64,000 nt of DNA from Azomonas tarimensis (GTDB taxonomy: Bacteria > Pseudomonadota > Gammaproteobacteria > Pseudomonadales > Pseudomonadaceae), in assembly GCF_042648805.1 (NCBI RefSeq), contig NZ_JBHRXZ010000001.1, forward strand, positions 1 through 64,000, in the 5' to 3' direction. Every line of letters begins with the position of its first letter. Position 1 is the stretch's first letter. Positions 1 to 11,362 of the stretch are shown here, one piece after another. The position numbers were made by a program, and so were the translations under genes. The notes below the pieces were generated by a model that was not told the origin of the DNA, did not search any database, and saw only the letters and a program-made list of their open reading frames with translations.

Positions 1-271
1 GGTTCTGGCCACGCAGCAGCATCTGCTGGCGGGTGTTGGGCATGGCCTGCTTCAGGGCGCGGATACGCTCCCAGGGGTCTTCACCGAGGTAGCGGATGCA
101 GGCATCGAAGGTCGCCCCACCCCAGGACTCCACCGACCAGAAGCCCACCTGATCGAGCTTGGGCGCGATCGGCAGCATGTCTTCCAGGCGGACCCGGGTA
201 GCGAGGATGGATTGGTGGGCGTCACGAAGCACCACATCGGTGATGCCGAGTGGCTGGTTGCGGCTGGTCAT
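1..271 (-). CDS. oadA: Oxaloacetate decarboxylase / pyruvate carboxylase alpha-type subunit, N-terminal part
   Basis: Only the first 90 codons lie in the window; the gene runs off the left edge. The N-terminus reads through LRDAHQSILATR and SVESWGGATFD, the start of the HMGL-like carboxyltransferase domain of OadA/PycB. This domain removes or adds the oxaloacetate carboxyl group before transfer to biotin. The ATG at 271 has AAGGAG six bases upstream. oadG lies 13 bases upstream in the same direction, which favours the membrane Na+-pumping decarboxylase over a soluble pyruvate carboxylase. The beta subunit would be expected beyond the window edge. Confidence 0.9.
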   Translation of the reverse strand, partial: MTSRNQPLGITDVVLRDAHQSILATRVRLEDMLPIAPKLDQVGFWSVESWGGATFDACIRYLGEDPWERIRALKQAMPNTRQQMLLRGQN

Positions 272-284
272 GTCGAACTCCTTT

Positions 285-521
285 TCAGCCCCGACGGGCA
301 CGGTGGCGTTGGAGGGCGATGCGAATGGCAGTGATGGTATCGTCATCCACGCCGTTTGCTGCCGCGGGCGCAGCGGCTACCGCAGGTGCCGGTTCCAACC
401 GACCCACCACGAACGACATGAGCCGCACACAGTAAATCAACACGATCAAAAAGACGAATACGAAGCCCATGCCGAATAGCATGAGTTCGACACCTTGAAG
501 CAAAAGGTCACCGGAGGTCAT
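285..521 (-). CDS. oadG: Oxaloacetate decarboxylase gamma subunit (small membrane subunit)
   Basis: A 78-residue protein with one N-terminal membrane helix (about residues 12-34, rich in F, V, L and I), then an Ala/Pro-rich linker and a basic tail ending in RHRARRG. This is the usual architecture of OadG, which anchors OadA to the OadB channel in the inner membrane. It is first in the transcription unit and stops 13 bases before oadA. The family assignment rests on size, topology and the oadA neighbour. Confidence 0.82.
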   Translation of the reverse strand: MTSGDLLLQGVELMLFGMGFVFVFLIVLIYCVRLMSFVVGRLEPAPAVAAAPAAANGVDDDTITAIRIALQRHRARRG

Positions 522-647
522 CGGTTTCTTTCCTTGGGTCGCGCTTTTGGCGCTTTTGTTATGGTCATCACGGTCCGTTCTATGCGGAGCGCGGGTGCAA
601 ACCGTTAGACCTTAACGAGAAAGAAACAAGATGAAAACTGTTTTGTT

Positions 648-665
648 GTGCCCGCTCGCGGGCAC
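648..665 (-). terminator. Hairpin at the mgtE stop codon, weak terminator candidate
   Basis: A perfect 8-bp stem GTGCCCGC / GCGGGCAC with a 2-base loop abuts the mgtE stop codon. The tail read on the minus strand is AACAAAACAGTTTT, not a clean U-run, so intrinsic termination is only possible. The stem could also protect the transcript 3' end. Confidence 0.35.
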
Positions 666-2098
666 TACATGAGGAAGATGGTGGCCAGCCCAAGAAAGAT
701 GAAGAAGCCGCCACTGTCGGTCATAGCCGTGATCATCACGCTCGCACCCAACGCCGGATCGCGCCCTAGACGCGCCAGGGTCATGGGGATGAGCACGCCC
801 ATCATGGCCGCCAGCAGCAGGTTGAGCGTCATTGCTGCGGTCATTACCGCTCCCAGCGCCCAGTTGTCATAGAGCATCCAGGCCACCAGCCCGATCACAC
901 CGCCCCAGATGAACCCGTTGATGAGGCCTACGCCCATCTCCTTGCGCAACAGGCGAAGCGTGTTGGCGATACTCACCTGGTCCAGAGCCATGGCGCGAAC
1001 GATCATGGTAATGGTCTGGTTGCCGGAGTTGCCGCCAATGCCGGCGACGATGGGCATCAATGCCGCGAGCGCGACCAGTTGCTCGATGGCGCCATCGAAC
1101 AGACCGATGACTCGCGAAGCGATGAATGCGGTAACGAGGTTGAGAGCCAACCAGGCCCAGCGGTTACGGACCGATTTCCAGACCGAGGCGAAGATGTCCT
1201 CCTCCTCGCGGAGACCGGCCATGTTCAGCACTTCGGTTTCGCTTTCCTCACGAATGAGATCAACCATCGCATCGATGGTGAGGCGGCCGATCAACTTGCC
1301 GTTCTTGTCTACGACGGGCGAGGACACCAGGTCATAGCGCTCGAACGCCTGCGCCGCCTCGTAGGCATCGCCGTCGGGATGAAAGGCAACCGGATCGTTG
1401 GCCATCACCTCAGCCACCTGCCGCTCCGGATCGTTGACCAGCAGCCGCTTGATCGGCAACACGCCCTGGAGAATGCCGCCAGCGTCGACCACGAAAAGCT
1501 TGTCGGTGTGCCCCGGCAGCTCTTTTAGCCGACGCAGGTAGCGCAGCACCACCTCGAGACTCACGTCCTCGCGGATGGTCACCATCTGGAAGTCCATCAG
1601 CGCGCCGACGCGGTCCTCGTCGTAGGAAAGCGCCGAGCGAACCCGCTCGCGCTGCTGCGCGTCCAGGCTTTCCATCAATTCATGGACGACGTCTCGGGGC
1701 AGCTCTGGAGCAAGGTCCGCAAGCTCGTCGGCGTCCATGTCTCGAGCGGCGGCGAGCAGCTCCTGGTCATCCATGTCGGCGATCAGGCTTTCTCGAACCG
1801 CGTCGGACACCTCCAGAAGGATGTCGCCATCACGTTCGGCACGCACCAGTTGCCAGACCGTCAGGCGATCGTCGAGCGGGAGGGCTTCCAGGATGTGGGC
1901 GACATCCGCCGGGTGCAGCTCGTTGAGTTTGCGTTGCAGCTCACCAAGCGGATCGTCGGCTTGCAGCTCGACAGCAACCGCGGCCTGTTCAGCCCCTGCC
2001 TCGCCCGCAGTCTTGTGCTGCTGCAGCAGTTCGAGGACCAGCGCCAGCCGATCCTGGAGGGTTTCCTGAGTCTTCTTGGTTTCCGCTACATCGGTCAT
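665..2098 (-). CDS. mgtE: Magnesium transporter MgtE
   Basis: A 477-residue Mg2+ channel of the inner membrane. The soluble N-terminal helical domain (about 25-150) contains LHPADVAHILEAL and LPRDVVHELMESL. A CBS pair follows (about 155-275), then five membrane helices from about residue 310, with the conserved PIVAGIGGNSGNQT and a C-terminal TDSGGFFIFLGLA. The CBS region gates the pore in response to cytosolic Mg2+. A GTG at 2110 could extend the frame, but the ATG at 2098 has GGAG at the right distance and is preferred. It appears monocistronic. Confidence 0.95.
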   Translation of the reverse strand: MTDVAETKKTQETLQDRLALVLELLQQHKTAGEAGAEQAAVAVELQADDPLGELQRKLNELHPADVAHILEALPLDDRLTVWQLVRAERDGDILLEVSDAVRESLIADMDDQELLAAARDMDADELADLAPELPRDVVHELMESLDAQQRERVRSALSYDEDRVGALMDFQMVTIREDVSLEVVLRYLRRLKELPGHTDKLFVVDAGGILQGVLPIKRLLVNDPERQVAEVMANDPVAFHPDGDAYEAAQAFERYDLVSSPVVDKNGKLIGRLTIDAMVDLIREESETEVLNMAGLREEEDIFASVWKSVRNRWAWLALNLVTAFIASRVIGLFDGAIEQLVALAALMPIVAGIGGNSGNQTITMIVRAMALDQVSIANTLRLLRKEMGVGLINGFIWGGVIGLVAWMLYDNWALGAVMTAAMTLNLLLAAMMGVLIPMTLARLGRDPALGASVMITAMTDSGGFFIFLGLATIFLM

Positions 2099-2381
2099 GG
2101 CGCACTCCACCCCCGGACAAAGGGCGCGCCCAGGGTCAATCTGACATTATGCGATTGGCAAAGACGAAATTTGCGTGACTACTGGGTAAGTCCATGGGGG
2201 TTGTCCGAAAGCCCGGCGGGCGAACCTGCGGATCATATCACCGCCTGATGCAAAGTTCCTCCCGAACGCCCTAATAACAACGACTTAGCCACACAAGAGA
2301 TGACGATTGCCAGCCACCGGCCAGTGCATGACAAGGTGACGGCGACTACAAGAGACCGCGCGCAGGAGCGAAAGGCACATG
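2099..2381. other. Intergenic region upstream of mgtE
   Basis: About 280 bases between the mgtE start and the tRNA terminator. It should hold the mgtE promoter. I did not find a convincing -35/-10 pair or a known Mg2+-sensing leader structure by eye, and the small open frames here look random. Confidence 0.5.
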
Positions 2382-2411
2382 AAAAAGGGCCTGCATTGCT
2401 GCAAGCCCTTT
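2382..2411 (-). terminator. Rho-independent terminator of the tRNA array
   Basis: Read on the minus strand, AAAGGGC and an inner TGCA pair with their complements around a short loop. The second arm is GCCCTTT and continues as a T5 run. It lies 7 bases beyond the CCA end of the last tRNA-Arg, so it ends the minus-strand tRNA transcript. Confidence 0.8.
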
Positions 2412-2418
2412 ACAGAGA

Positions 2419-2495
2419 TGGCGCACTCAGGAGGATTCGAACCTCCGACCGCCCGGTTCGTAGCCGGGTACTCTATCCAGCTGAGCTATGAGTGC
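2419..2495 (-). tRNA. tRNA-Arg (anticodon ACG), copy 2
   Basis: A 77-base cloverleaf with acceptor stem GCACTCA/TGAGTGC, discriminator G and encoded CCA. The anticodon stem is CCCGG/CCGGG with loop CTACGAA, giving anticodon ACG (read as ICG after deamination). The T arm carries GGTTCGAATCC. It is identical to the copy 51 bases upstream on the same strand. Confidence 0.97.
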
Positions 2496-2546
2496 GTGAC
2501 TGCTTTGCTTCCATCAAGACCGAAAGAAGACGCTGTGAAACCAAAA

Positions 2547-2623
2547 TGGCGCACTCAGGAGGATTCGAACCTCCGACCGCCCGGTTCGTAGCCGGGTACT
2601 CTATCCAGCTGAGCTATGAGTGC
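2547..2623 (-). tRNA. tRNA-Arg (anticodon ACG), copy 1
   Basis: Sequence identical to the neighbouring 77-base tRNA-Arg: same acceptor stem, anticodon loop CTACGAA and encoded CCA. The two copies are a recent tandem duplication or are kept identical by gene conversion. The order on the minus strand is Ser, Arg, Arg, terminator. Confidence 0.97.
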
Positions 2624-2719
2624 GCTGAGGGCGTGCATTATAGGGCTGTTGACTCACTGGTCAAGCATTGCTTGAGCGCTTCCACCCTCAAGCAGGCCTC
2701 AACCGAAGCCCTTTCATGC

Positions 2720-2812
<93 letters not shown>

Positions 2813-2871
2813 GCAACGGGGCGAATAATACTCTGATTCGCGCCGCTTGCCTAGCAAAAAATTCGGAAAAA

Positions 2872-3057
2872 TCAGTGGCTTGATTCCTGATCCTTCTCCT
2901 TCTGGATCCGCTGGTAGATCTCCTCGCGGTGAACAGCGACCTCCTTGGGCGCATTCACACCAATTCGTACCTGATTGCCCTTCACTCCCAGGACGGTAAC
3001 TGTCACTTCATCACCGACCATCAGGGTCTCTCCGACCCGGCGAGTCAGAATTAGCAT
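2872..3057 (-). CDS. csrA: Carbon storage regulator CsrA/RsmA
   Basis: A 61-residue RNA-binding homodimer that binds GGA motifs in mRNA leaders and represses or stabilises transcripts; in pseudomonads it works in the Gac/Rsm pathway. The N-terminus MLILTRRVGETLMVGDEV and the segment GVNAPKEVAVHREEIYQRI match the family closely, including the conserved RNA-contacting VHREEI. A clear AAGGAGAAAGGA precedes the ATG. It lies downstream of lysC, as in Pseudomonas, separated by an intrinsic hairpin. Confidence 0.98.
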   Translation of the reverse strand: MLILTRRVGETLMVGDEVTVTVLGVKGNQVRIGVNAPKEVAVHREEIYQRIQKEKDQESSH

Positions 3058-3111
3058 TCCTTTCTCCTTAACGGATTCTTTTCAGAAAACAGTCTGCAAA
3101 AAATAAATCGG

Positions 3112-3117
3112 AATATA
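3112..3117 (-). promoter_or_regulatory. Candidate -10 element for csrA
   Basis: TATATT on the minus strand inside an AT-rich stretch about 55 bases upstream of the csrA ATG. No good -35 is visible at the usual spacing, so this is tentative. Confidence 0.35.
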
Positions 3118-3208
3118 GCATCCGAAAAACCAGCTCTATAGGCCTAAACGCCACCTATGGACCTATGCCAAACAATTGAAATTCCTTCCGCCCGCGCCTA
3201 TTTCGACC

Positions 3209-3234
3209 AAAGGTGCGCGCCAGCGCGCACCTTT
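3209..3234 (-). terminator. Hairpin downstream of lysC
   Basis: A perfect 11-bp inverted repeat AAAGGTGCGCG / CGCGCACCTTT with a 4-base loop, 19 bases after the lysC stop. The TTT tail is part of the stem. It probably ends or attenuates the alaS-lysC transcript before csrA. Confidence 0.7.
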
Positions 3235-3253
3235 ACCTCACAATGACGCGGTT

Positions 3254-4486
3254 TCAGGCTTGACCACCAGGCGCGTCGAGATCAAAGGCGGTGTGCAACG
3301 CCCTGACCGCAAGCTCCAGGTACTTCTCCTCGATGACCACCGACACCTTGATTTCCGATGTGGAAATCATCTGGATGTTGATGCTTTCCTTCGCCAGAGC
3401 CTCGAACATGCGACTGGCCACGCCCGCATGGGAACGCATGCCGACCCCAACGATCGAGACCTTGGCGATATCGGTATCGCCGGACACTTCACGTGCACCC
3501 ATTCCGTCGGCAGTCTGCTTGAGTACCGCCAACGCCTTGTCGTAGTCGTTGCGGTGGACGGTAAAGGTGAAGTCCGTCGTCTTATCGTGCGCCACGTTCT
3601 GCACGATCATGTCCACCTCGACATTGGCCGCACTGATCGGACCAAGGATCGAGAACGCCACCCCTGGGTTGTCCGGCACGCCGCGAATGGTCAGCTTGGC
3701 TTCGTCGCGGTTGAAAGCGATGCCGGAGATGATCGGCTGTTCCATGGATTCCTCTTCATCAAGGGTAATGAGGGTGCCTGGCCCCTCCTGGAAGCTGTGC
3801 AGCACGCGCAGCGGAACGTTGTACTTGCCGGCGAACTCCACCGAGCGAATCTGCAGCACCTTGGAACCCAGGCTGGCCATCTCCAGCATCTCCTCGAAGG
3901 TGACTTTCTCCAGACGCCGGGCCTTGGCGACGACACGAGGGTCGGTGGTGTACACCCCGTCGACGTCGGTATAGATCTGGCATTCGTCCGCCTTTAGCGC
4001 CGCCGCGAGAGCCACGCCGGTGGTATCGGAGCCGCCCCGTCCGAGGGTCGTGATGTTGCCCTTCTCGTCCACACCCTGGAAGCCCGCGACCACCACCACC
4101 TTGCCAGCCTTCAGATCGGCCTGGATGCGGTGCCCGTCGATGTTGAGGATGCGTGCCTTGTTGAAGGAACTGTCCGTGAGAATGCGCACCTGGCTGCCGG
4201 TGTAGGACACTGCCTGCACGCCGCGTTTGATCAGCGCCATCGCCAGCAAGGCAATGGTGACCTGCTCGCCAGTGGAAACCATCACATCGAGTTCGCGCGG
4301 CTCCGGCGCGGGATTGATCTGTCTGGCCAGATCGATCAGGCGATTGGTCTCGCCGCTCATGGCGGATACCACCACGACGATCTCGTCGCCGTTGTCGCGA
4401 AACTTCTTAACCTTGTCGGCGACCTGCTCGATGCGCTCGACACTGCCGACCGAGGTTCCGCCGAATTTCTGTACGATCAAAGCCAT
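3254..4486 (-). CDS. lysC: Aspartokinase
   Basis: A 410-residue enzyme that phosphorylates aspartate, the first step towards lysine, threonine, methionine and diaminopimelate. The amino-acid kinase domain has KFGGTSVG at residues 8-15 and TLGRGGSDTT. Two C-terminal ACT domains (about 265-410) contain GVPDNPGVAFSIL and GVGMRSHAGVASRMFEAL and carry feedback inhibition. The length is normal for a monofunctional Pseudomonas enzyme. It follows alaS by about 75 bases, as in P. aeruginosa. Confidence 0.97.
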   Translation of the reverse strand: MALIVQKFGGTSVGSVERIEQVADKVKKFRDNGDEIVVVVSAMSGETNRLIDLARQINPAPEPRELDVMVSTGEQVTIALLAMALIKRGVQAVSYTGSQVRILTDSSFNKARILNIDGHRIQADLKAGKVVVVAGFQGVDEKGNITTLGRGGSDTTGVALAAALKADECQIYTDVDGVYTTDPRVVAKARRLEKVTFEEMLEMASLGSKVLQIRSVEFAGKYNVPLRVLHSFQEGPGTLITLDEEESMEQPIISGIAFNRDEAKLTIRGVPDNPGVAFSILGPISAANVEVDMIVQNVAHDKTTDFTFTVHRNDYDKALAVLKQTADGMGAREVSGDTDIAKVSIVGVGMRSHAGVASRMFEALAKESINIQMISTSEIKVSVVIEEKYLELAVRALHTAFDLDAPGGQA

Positions 4487-4560
4487 TTCATCGCCGCCTA
4501 ACGCCCCTCAGGGCCATCTGGATCATCCCGCCGACCTGCCAGCGGCAGCTCGGCGCCCTT

Positions 4561-7188
<2,628 letters not shown>

Positions 7189-7277
7189 AGATTCTTCCAG
7201 GAAACTGCGGCTGGGCGGTTGCCAGTCGGCGCGGGCGGCTCGCCAGCCCTGCAGACGGATTGCCGGCAAATGGACGC

Positions 7278-7283
7278 ATTATA
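7278..7283 (-). promoter_or_regulatory. Candidate -10 element for alaS
   Basis: A perfect TATAAT on the minus strand about 90 bases upstream of the alaS ATG. The hexamer at the expected -35 position is a poor match, so the assignment is moderate. Confidence 0.45.
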
Positions 7284-7388
7284 TCGGCGTTACGCCCATC
7301 CTGCAGAGCGTTGCGCCATAGAAATATATGATCGACCGGTCAGAGCGGCGGAGCAATCACGAACCAGGGCATCCCGTACGCCCTGGCG

Positions 7389-8627
7389 TCAGCGTAGCAA
7401 CCGGGTATCGAGCACCTTGGAACGCCCGCCGAGCAGGGTCTCGGCCAGCTCGACAAGGTCATCGGTGCTCACAGGCCCCATGCGCATCAGCCCACGGGTC
7501 AGGTCATCCAGCGAATGACGACCTCGGCTTCGGCTGCGGATCTCCTTGTCGAGGTCCTGTAGCAGCAATACCGCGCGCGCCGTCACGGGACCACTGGAGC
7601 GCTCGGAACGCAGACTTTCGACGTCGCGACTCCATTTGATCAGCCGCTCGCGCGCGGCCTGATAGCGGTCCTCGCTTATACCGCCGGCGCGCCGTACCAG
7701 CTCGATCGCGTAGTACTCGGCGACCCCCTCGGTGATCCAGTCGCTGCGATCGCGATGGCGAATGCGGCTGAACACATGCACCAACTCATGAACCAGCGAA
7801 CTGGTGCCGTTTTCGCTCACCAGCGGACGGTCAGCGTGCAGGTACAACGAATTGGGCCCGGACAGCCCTCCCCGCCACATGGGGTCGCCAGCGCTGACGA
7901 TCAGCAGTTTGGCCGGATCCCGGGGAAAGACGTTCTGGACCTGCGGCCAGACGAAGGTGAGCAGCGTCAGGATATCCATGCGCCGGGCACCCTCGCCCAC
8001 CGGCGCCGCCACCGTCACGTCGGTGTCGCCGAGTCTGGCGCGACGGGTGCCGAGCTTGCCCGCCAGCATCCAGCCGGTCGGACGGTCCAGCAGCCGTTCG
8101 GGATTGTCGATGCGAAAGCGGTGCTTGCCGATGCGGGGCCAGCCGGTTTCAACGCTGCGCCAGCCCTCGGGCAGCTCGAAGGTGAGGCGCGCGACAAGCT
8201 CAACGCCGTCGCGCTGGTCCAGGCGCGCGCCGGGCACCAGGTCGTCGCCGCGAAACAGTGCCCAGTCTGGCGTCATCAGCGCGTCGTAGCGACCGTTCGA
8301 GCGCTTATCGCTGATCCGTACCTTCCAGGCCAGCCGCGCCTGCCCTTCGGCAGGCCGCCAGATGCCACGCCCGCCTGACTGCTCCCATTCGCCATCTGCC
8401 CGGAAGTCGCTATAGCGCCCGTCCTCACCAAGGTTGAAATCGAGACTGCGCACCCTCTCGCCGCGCGCCAGGATCATCTGCACTTCGGCCTGGTCCTGCT
8501 CGGGCAGAAAGCGAACATGGTAATCGAGGTCGACACGTCTGGCCGCCTGCCCCACCTCGCAGAACAACAGCAAGGGCAACATCAGCGAGATGAACAGGCG
8601 GATGGGCAAGCGGAACTCCTTGGCCAT
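7389..8627 (-). CDS. Secreted gluzincin-like peptidase, function unknown
   Basis: A 412-residue protein with an N-terminal signal peptide (RLFISLMLPLLLF, cleavage near GQAA at residues 26-29). A beta-rich region of about 200 residues follows. The zinc-binding helix HELVH is at 280-284, with WITEGVAEYYAIEL at 297-310 supplying the likely third ligand Glu. This is the peptidase MA/gluzincin arrangement. It starts about 12 bases after ycgN and is probably co-transcribed with it. Substrate and location (periplasm) are inferred; I know no characterised homologue. Confidence 0.75.
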   Translation of the reverse strand: MAKEFRLPIRLFISLMLPLLLFCEVGQAARRVDLDYHVRFLPEQDQAEVQMILARGERVRSLDFNLGEDGRYSDFRADGEWEQSGGRGIWRPAEGQARLAWKVRISDKRSNGRYDALMTPDWALFRGDDLVPGARLDQRDGVELVARLTFELPEGWRSVETGWPRIGKHRFRIDNPERLLDRPTGWMLAGKLGTRRARLGDTDVTVAAPVGEGARRMDILTLLTFVWPQVQNVFPRDPAKLLIVSAGDPMWRGGLSGPNSLYLHADRPLVSENGTSSLVHELVHVFSRIRHRDRSDWITEGVAEYYAIELVRRAGGISEDRYQAARERLIKWSRDVESLRSERSSGPVTARAVLLLQDLDKEIRSRSRGRHSLDDLTRGLMRMGPVSTDDLVELAETLLGGRSKVLDTRLLR

Positions 8628-8638
8628 GGGGGGAGGCT

Positions 8639-9088
8639 TCAGCCGGCGCGGAAGATCAGGTGCGCCTCCCAGTCGTCCGGCTGCACTGCCCGCTCGCTGA
8701 GCATGCGTCCGGACTGGGAAATGCGCTGTTCGTGGACCGCCTGAGGATCACCGCAGACCAGGTGATGCCACAGCGGCAGCTCCTTGCCTTCAGCCACCAG
8801 CCGATAAGCGCAGGTGGGCGGCAGCCATTTGAAGCGCGGCGCATCGGCGGCGGTCAGCTGGATGCAGTCGGGCACCTGATCCTTGCGCCCTGAATAGTCG
8901 CTGCAGCGGCAGGACTGCAGGTCGAGCAACTTGCAGGCGATGCGCGTGTAGTAGACGCTTCCGTCGTCCTCGTCCTCGAGTTTCTGCAGGCAGCACAGGC
9001 CGCACCCATCGCACAGCGACTCCCATTCTTCCGGGTCGAGTTGGTCGAGGGTCTTGCGCAGCCAGAAGGGTTGGACTTTCGCCGCCAT
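8639..9088 (-). CDS. ycgN: YcgN family (UPF0260) cysteine-cluster protein
   Basis: A 149-residue cytosolic protein with cysteine clusters CDGCGLCCLQK (27-37), CKLLDLQSCRCSDY and the motif LPPTCAYRL. These place it in the YkgJ/YcgN putative Zn/Fe-chelating family. The biochemical role is not established. It lies between ycgL-rnd and the gluzincin gene on the same strand. The gap to ycgL is 77 bases, so a shared transcript is possible. Confidence 0.9.
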   Translation of the reverse strand: MAAKVQPFWLRKTLDQLDPEEWESLCDGCGLCCLQKLEDEDDGSVYYTRIACKLLDLQSCRCSDYSGRKDQVPDCIQLTAADAPRFKWLPPTCAYRLVAEGKELPLWHHLVCGDPQAVHEQRISQSGRMLSERAVQPDDWEAHLIFRAG

Positions 9089-9165
9089 GATTCAGGTGTC
9101 GGAGGGAGGGTTGGACAGTCTATCCACAGCGGAGCAGCCGGCCAAGACCGGCGGTCTGCGAGCGC

Positions 9166-9459
9166 TCAGACAGGGTCGTTGCGCCGCAGCAGTTCGTCTG
9201 GCAGATGCTCGATGTACTCGTCCTCGGGTGGAGGCATCTGCAGGTGGAAGCCCTGCTTCTGGATGTTCTCCAGGACCACGGCGATGTCTTCGCGGGCCAG
9301 CTTGCGCTCGGGCGTCAGAACCAGGTCGAAGGCCAACTGCGGCGTACCAAAGGCCACCAGCAACGCCTCAGGCACCCGGCTGAGCGCCTCCTTGCGGTCG
9401 ACGTAGAGGTACATCTCGTTTTTGCGCGGACTCTTGTAGATCGAACAGATGCGTTTCAT
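9166..9459 (-). CDS. ycgL: YcgL domain protein
   Basis: A 97-residue protein beginning MKRICSIYKSPRKNEMYLYV, the signature of the YcgL family, a small alpha/beta fold of unknown function conserved in gammaproteobacteria. Its start codon overlaps the rnd stop by 4 bases (ATGA), so the two are translationally coupled. The constant pairing with RNase D hints at an RNA-related role, but this is inference. Confidence 0.92.
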   Translation of the reverse strand: MKRICSIYKSPRKNEMYLYVDRKEALSRVPEALLVAFGTPQLAFDLVLTPERKLAREDIAVVLENIQKQGFHLQMPPPEDEYIEHLPDELLRRNDPV

Positions 9460-10580
9460 GTGGGATTTTCCAGAACGTCGAGCAAGGCCTGCCCCATCCG
9501 CTCGCGGCGCCAGCCACGGAGCGAATCCGGCAGTTCATACGGGCCATGGGGATAGCCGCTCTTGAGCAGTGATTCGAGGATTTTGCGCCGCAGGGTCAGC
9601 TCTGGCGCGAGGCCCAAGGCCTCGGCCTCGCGCTGGCCCACCGCGCGCAGTTTCTTCAAACAGGCTGCGGCCTCGAGCGGCAAGGGTGGCGGGAGGCGCT
9701 CCGGCAGCGATTCGACGGGGGTGTCGGCGGCGTCCCGAATAAGCTGCAGGAGGGTCGCACCGTCCTGCCTCACGGTACGCGGATGCATGTCTTCCACCTT
9801 GGCCAGCGAGGTCAGGTCACCCGGCTGGAAACGCGCCAGTGGCCACAGGCAGTTCTCACGGACGATACGGTTGCGCGGCACGTCGCGTTGCCGGGCCTCA
9901 CGCTCGCGCCAGGCGGTCAGCGCGCGTAGCACTGCCAGTTGCTGGGGCGTGAGCCGCCAACCCAGCTTGGATTCACGATAGAGCAGTTCGGGATCGACCT
10001 CACGCCGCAGCCCGGCGGCAAGCTCGGCGCCGTCCTCCAGCAGCCAGCGACGCTTGTCCTCGCTCAGCCTGGGATCAAGCGCCAGGTACAGCTCGGCCAG
10101 ATGCTGGACGTCTTCGGCGGCGTAACGGACCTGCGTCTCGCTGAGCGGTCGCTGCAGCCAGTCGGAACGGGTTTCCCCCTTGGGCAGCTCCACCGACAGC
10201 ACCTGTTCGACGAGCCGCGAATAGCCCATCGAAAAACCGTAGTTGAGGTAGGCCGCCGCCAGCTGGGTGTCGAACAGCGGCTCGGGCAGGGTGCCAGTCA
10301 GGCGGTGCAGGACCTCGAGATCCTCGCTGCAGGCATGCAGCACCTTCATCACCGCTGGGTCTTCGAGCAGAGCGGCGAAGGGCGCCCAGTCATTCACCAG
10401 CAACGGATCGATCAGCCAGGCGCGCTGCGTGTCACCCACCTGCACCAGCCCGGTGATGGGATAGAAAGTGTCGACGCGCATGAATTCGGTGTCGATCGCG
10501 ATAAAGGGCTGCTGCTGCCATTGGGCGCAGAGGTCAGCCAGTTGCGAATCCTCGCGGACCCACTGGATATCGATGCTCAC
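9456..10580 (-). CDS. rnd: Ribonuclease D
   Basis: A 374-residue 3'-5' exoribonuclease that trims tRNA precursors. The DEDD exonuclease domain shows FIAIDTEFMR (D30, E32), HACSEDLEVL and YAAEDVQHLAELY. An HRDC domain follows at about 215-290 (LTAWREREARQRDVPRNRI). It is first in the rnd-ycgL-ycgN unit. A TATACT at 10643-10648 (minus) may be its -10 box. Confidence 0.95.
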   Translation of the reverse strand: MSIDIQWVREDSQLADLCAQWQQQPFIAIDTEFMRVDTFYPITGLVQVGDTQRAWLIDPLLVNDWAPFAALLEDPAVMKVLHACSEDLEVLHRLTGTLPEPLFDTQLAAAYLNYGFSMGYSRLVEQVLSVELPKGETRSDWLQRPLSETQVRYAAEDVQHLAELYLALDPRLSEDKRRWLLEDGAELAAGLRREVDPELLYRESKLGWRLTPQQLAVLRALTAWREREARQRDVPRNRIVRENCLWPLARFQPGDLTSLAKVEDMHPRTVRQDGATLLQLIRDAADTPVESLPERLPPPLPLEAAACLKKLRAVGQREAEALGLAPELTLRRKILESLLKSGYPHGPYELPDSLRGWRRERMGQALLDVLENPT

Positions 10581-10660
10581 GTGGCAACTATCCTTGCACG
10601 GTTTCCCTGTCAGGCTCGGCTGGGCGCCGGTATGAGCCGTACAGTATATAGGTCGGCTGG

Positions 10661-11287
10661 GTGCCGCGGGCGGATCGCCATGGCGAATATGCCCGCTACC
10701 CGCTGGGAGGACCGCGTCTCCTATATGATTCCGGCGCTCTCAACGGCCGCTACCGCGCCTCGCTCGACTTCACCACGCCCGAATCGCTCGAGAGCGCACT
10801 GAGCTGGAGGCTGGACGAGCGCTGGACCTCGCATGGCAGCGCAGTCTGGACCCGCTGGGGGCGCTTGCAGGAGATTGTCGTCGAGAACCGGGGCGTGGCC
10901 CTCCCCGGTTTCACCGAAGTGCGCGAAACCATGAACTGGAGCGATACCCTGAGCTGGCATCTGGGGGCGGCCTACCAGGCCAGTCCGCAATGGACGGTTC
11001 GCGCCGGGTTCGCCCTCGATCCCAGCCCCACTCGCAGGCGCGACCGCACCGCCCGGGTGCCGGTCGGAGATCGCAAGCTCTATACGATCGGTGCTGGCTG
11101 GTCCCCCAACCGCGACGTGACCCTCGACCTGGCCTACGCCTACGCTCAAGAGAGCACGGCCCAGGTGAAGCAGTCGGCGCTGGTCGAGCAGACCGCTGCC
11201 GGCCCACTGCCGATACAACCGGGTTATTTCGCCGATTACCGCAACCGGTTCCATGTGCTCACCGCACAATTGAGCTATCGCTTCTGA
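10661..11287 (+). pseudogene. Truncated FadL-family outer-membrane transporter, C-terminal remnant
   Basis: From about 10740 the frame encodes strands typical of the last ~180 residues of FadL long-chain fatty acid transporters: SLDFTTPESLESALSWRL, WTRWGRLQEIV, YQASPQWTVRAGFALDPSPT and a terminal LSYRF with the outer-membrane C-terminal Phe. FadL proteins are normally above 400 residues with a signal peptide. Here the signal, plug and first half are absent, and the 25 or so codons before the homology look unrelated. It cannot make a working barrel, so I call it a decayed gene. Confidence 0.8.
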
Positions 11288-11350
11288 ACTGGCTTGAACC
11301 ATCGTCTGCATACGCTGCCTCAGAGGACCCCACGGCGGCGAGGGTCCGTT

Positions 11351-11356
11351 TATAAT
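11351..11356 (+). promoter_or_regulatory. Perfect -10 box (TATAAT) six bases before the ATG
   Basis: TATAAT ends 6 bases before the metallophosphoesterase start codon. A transcript starting 6-7 bases after the box would begin at or next to the A of the ATG, suggesting a leaderless mRNA. No strong -35 is visible. Confidence 0.5.
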
Positions 11357-11362
11357 CGCGCC

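Noticed and set aside
2419..2623. Tandem tRNA-Arg repeat as a possible integration (att) duplication
   Set aside because: The whole 77-base tRNA is duplicated within a tRNA operon with no integrase or mobile genes nearby; an ordinary tandem tRNA duplication is simpler.
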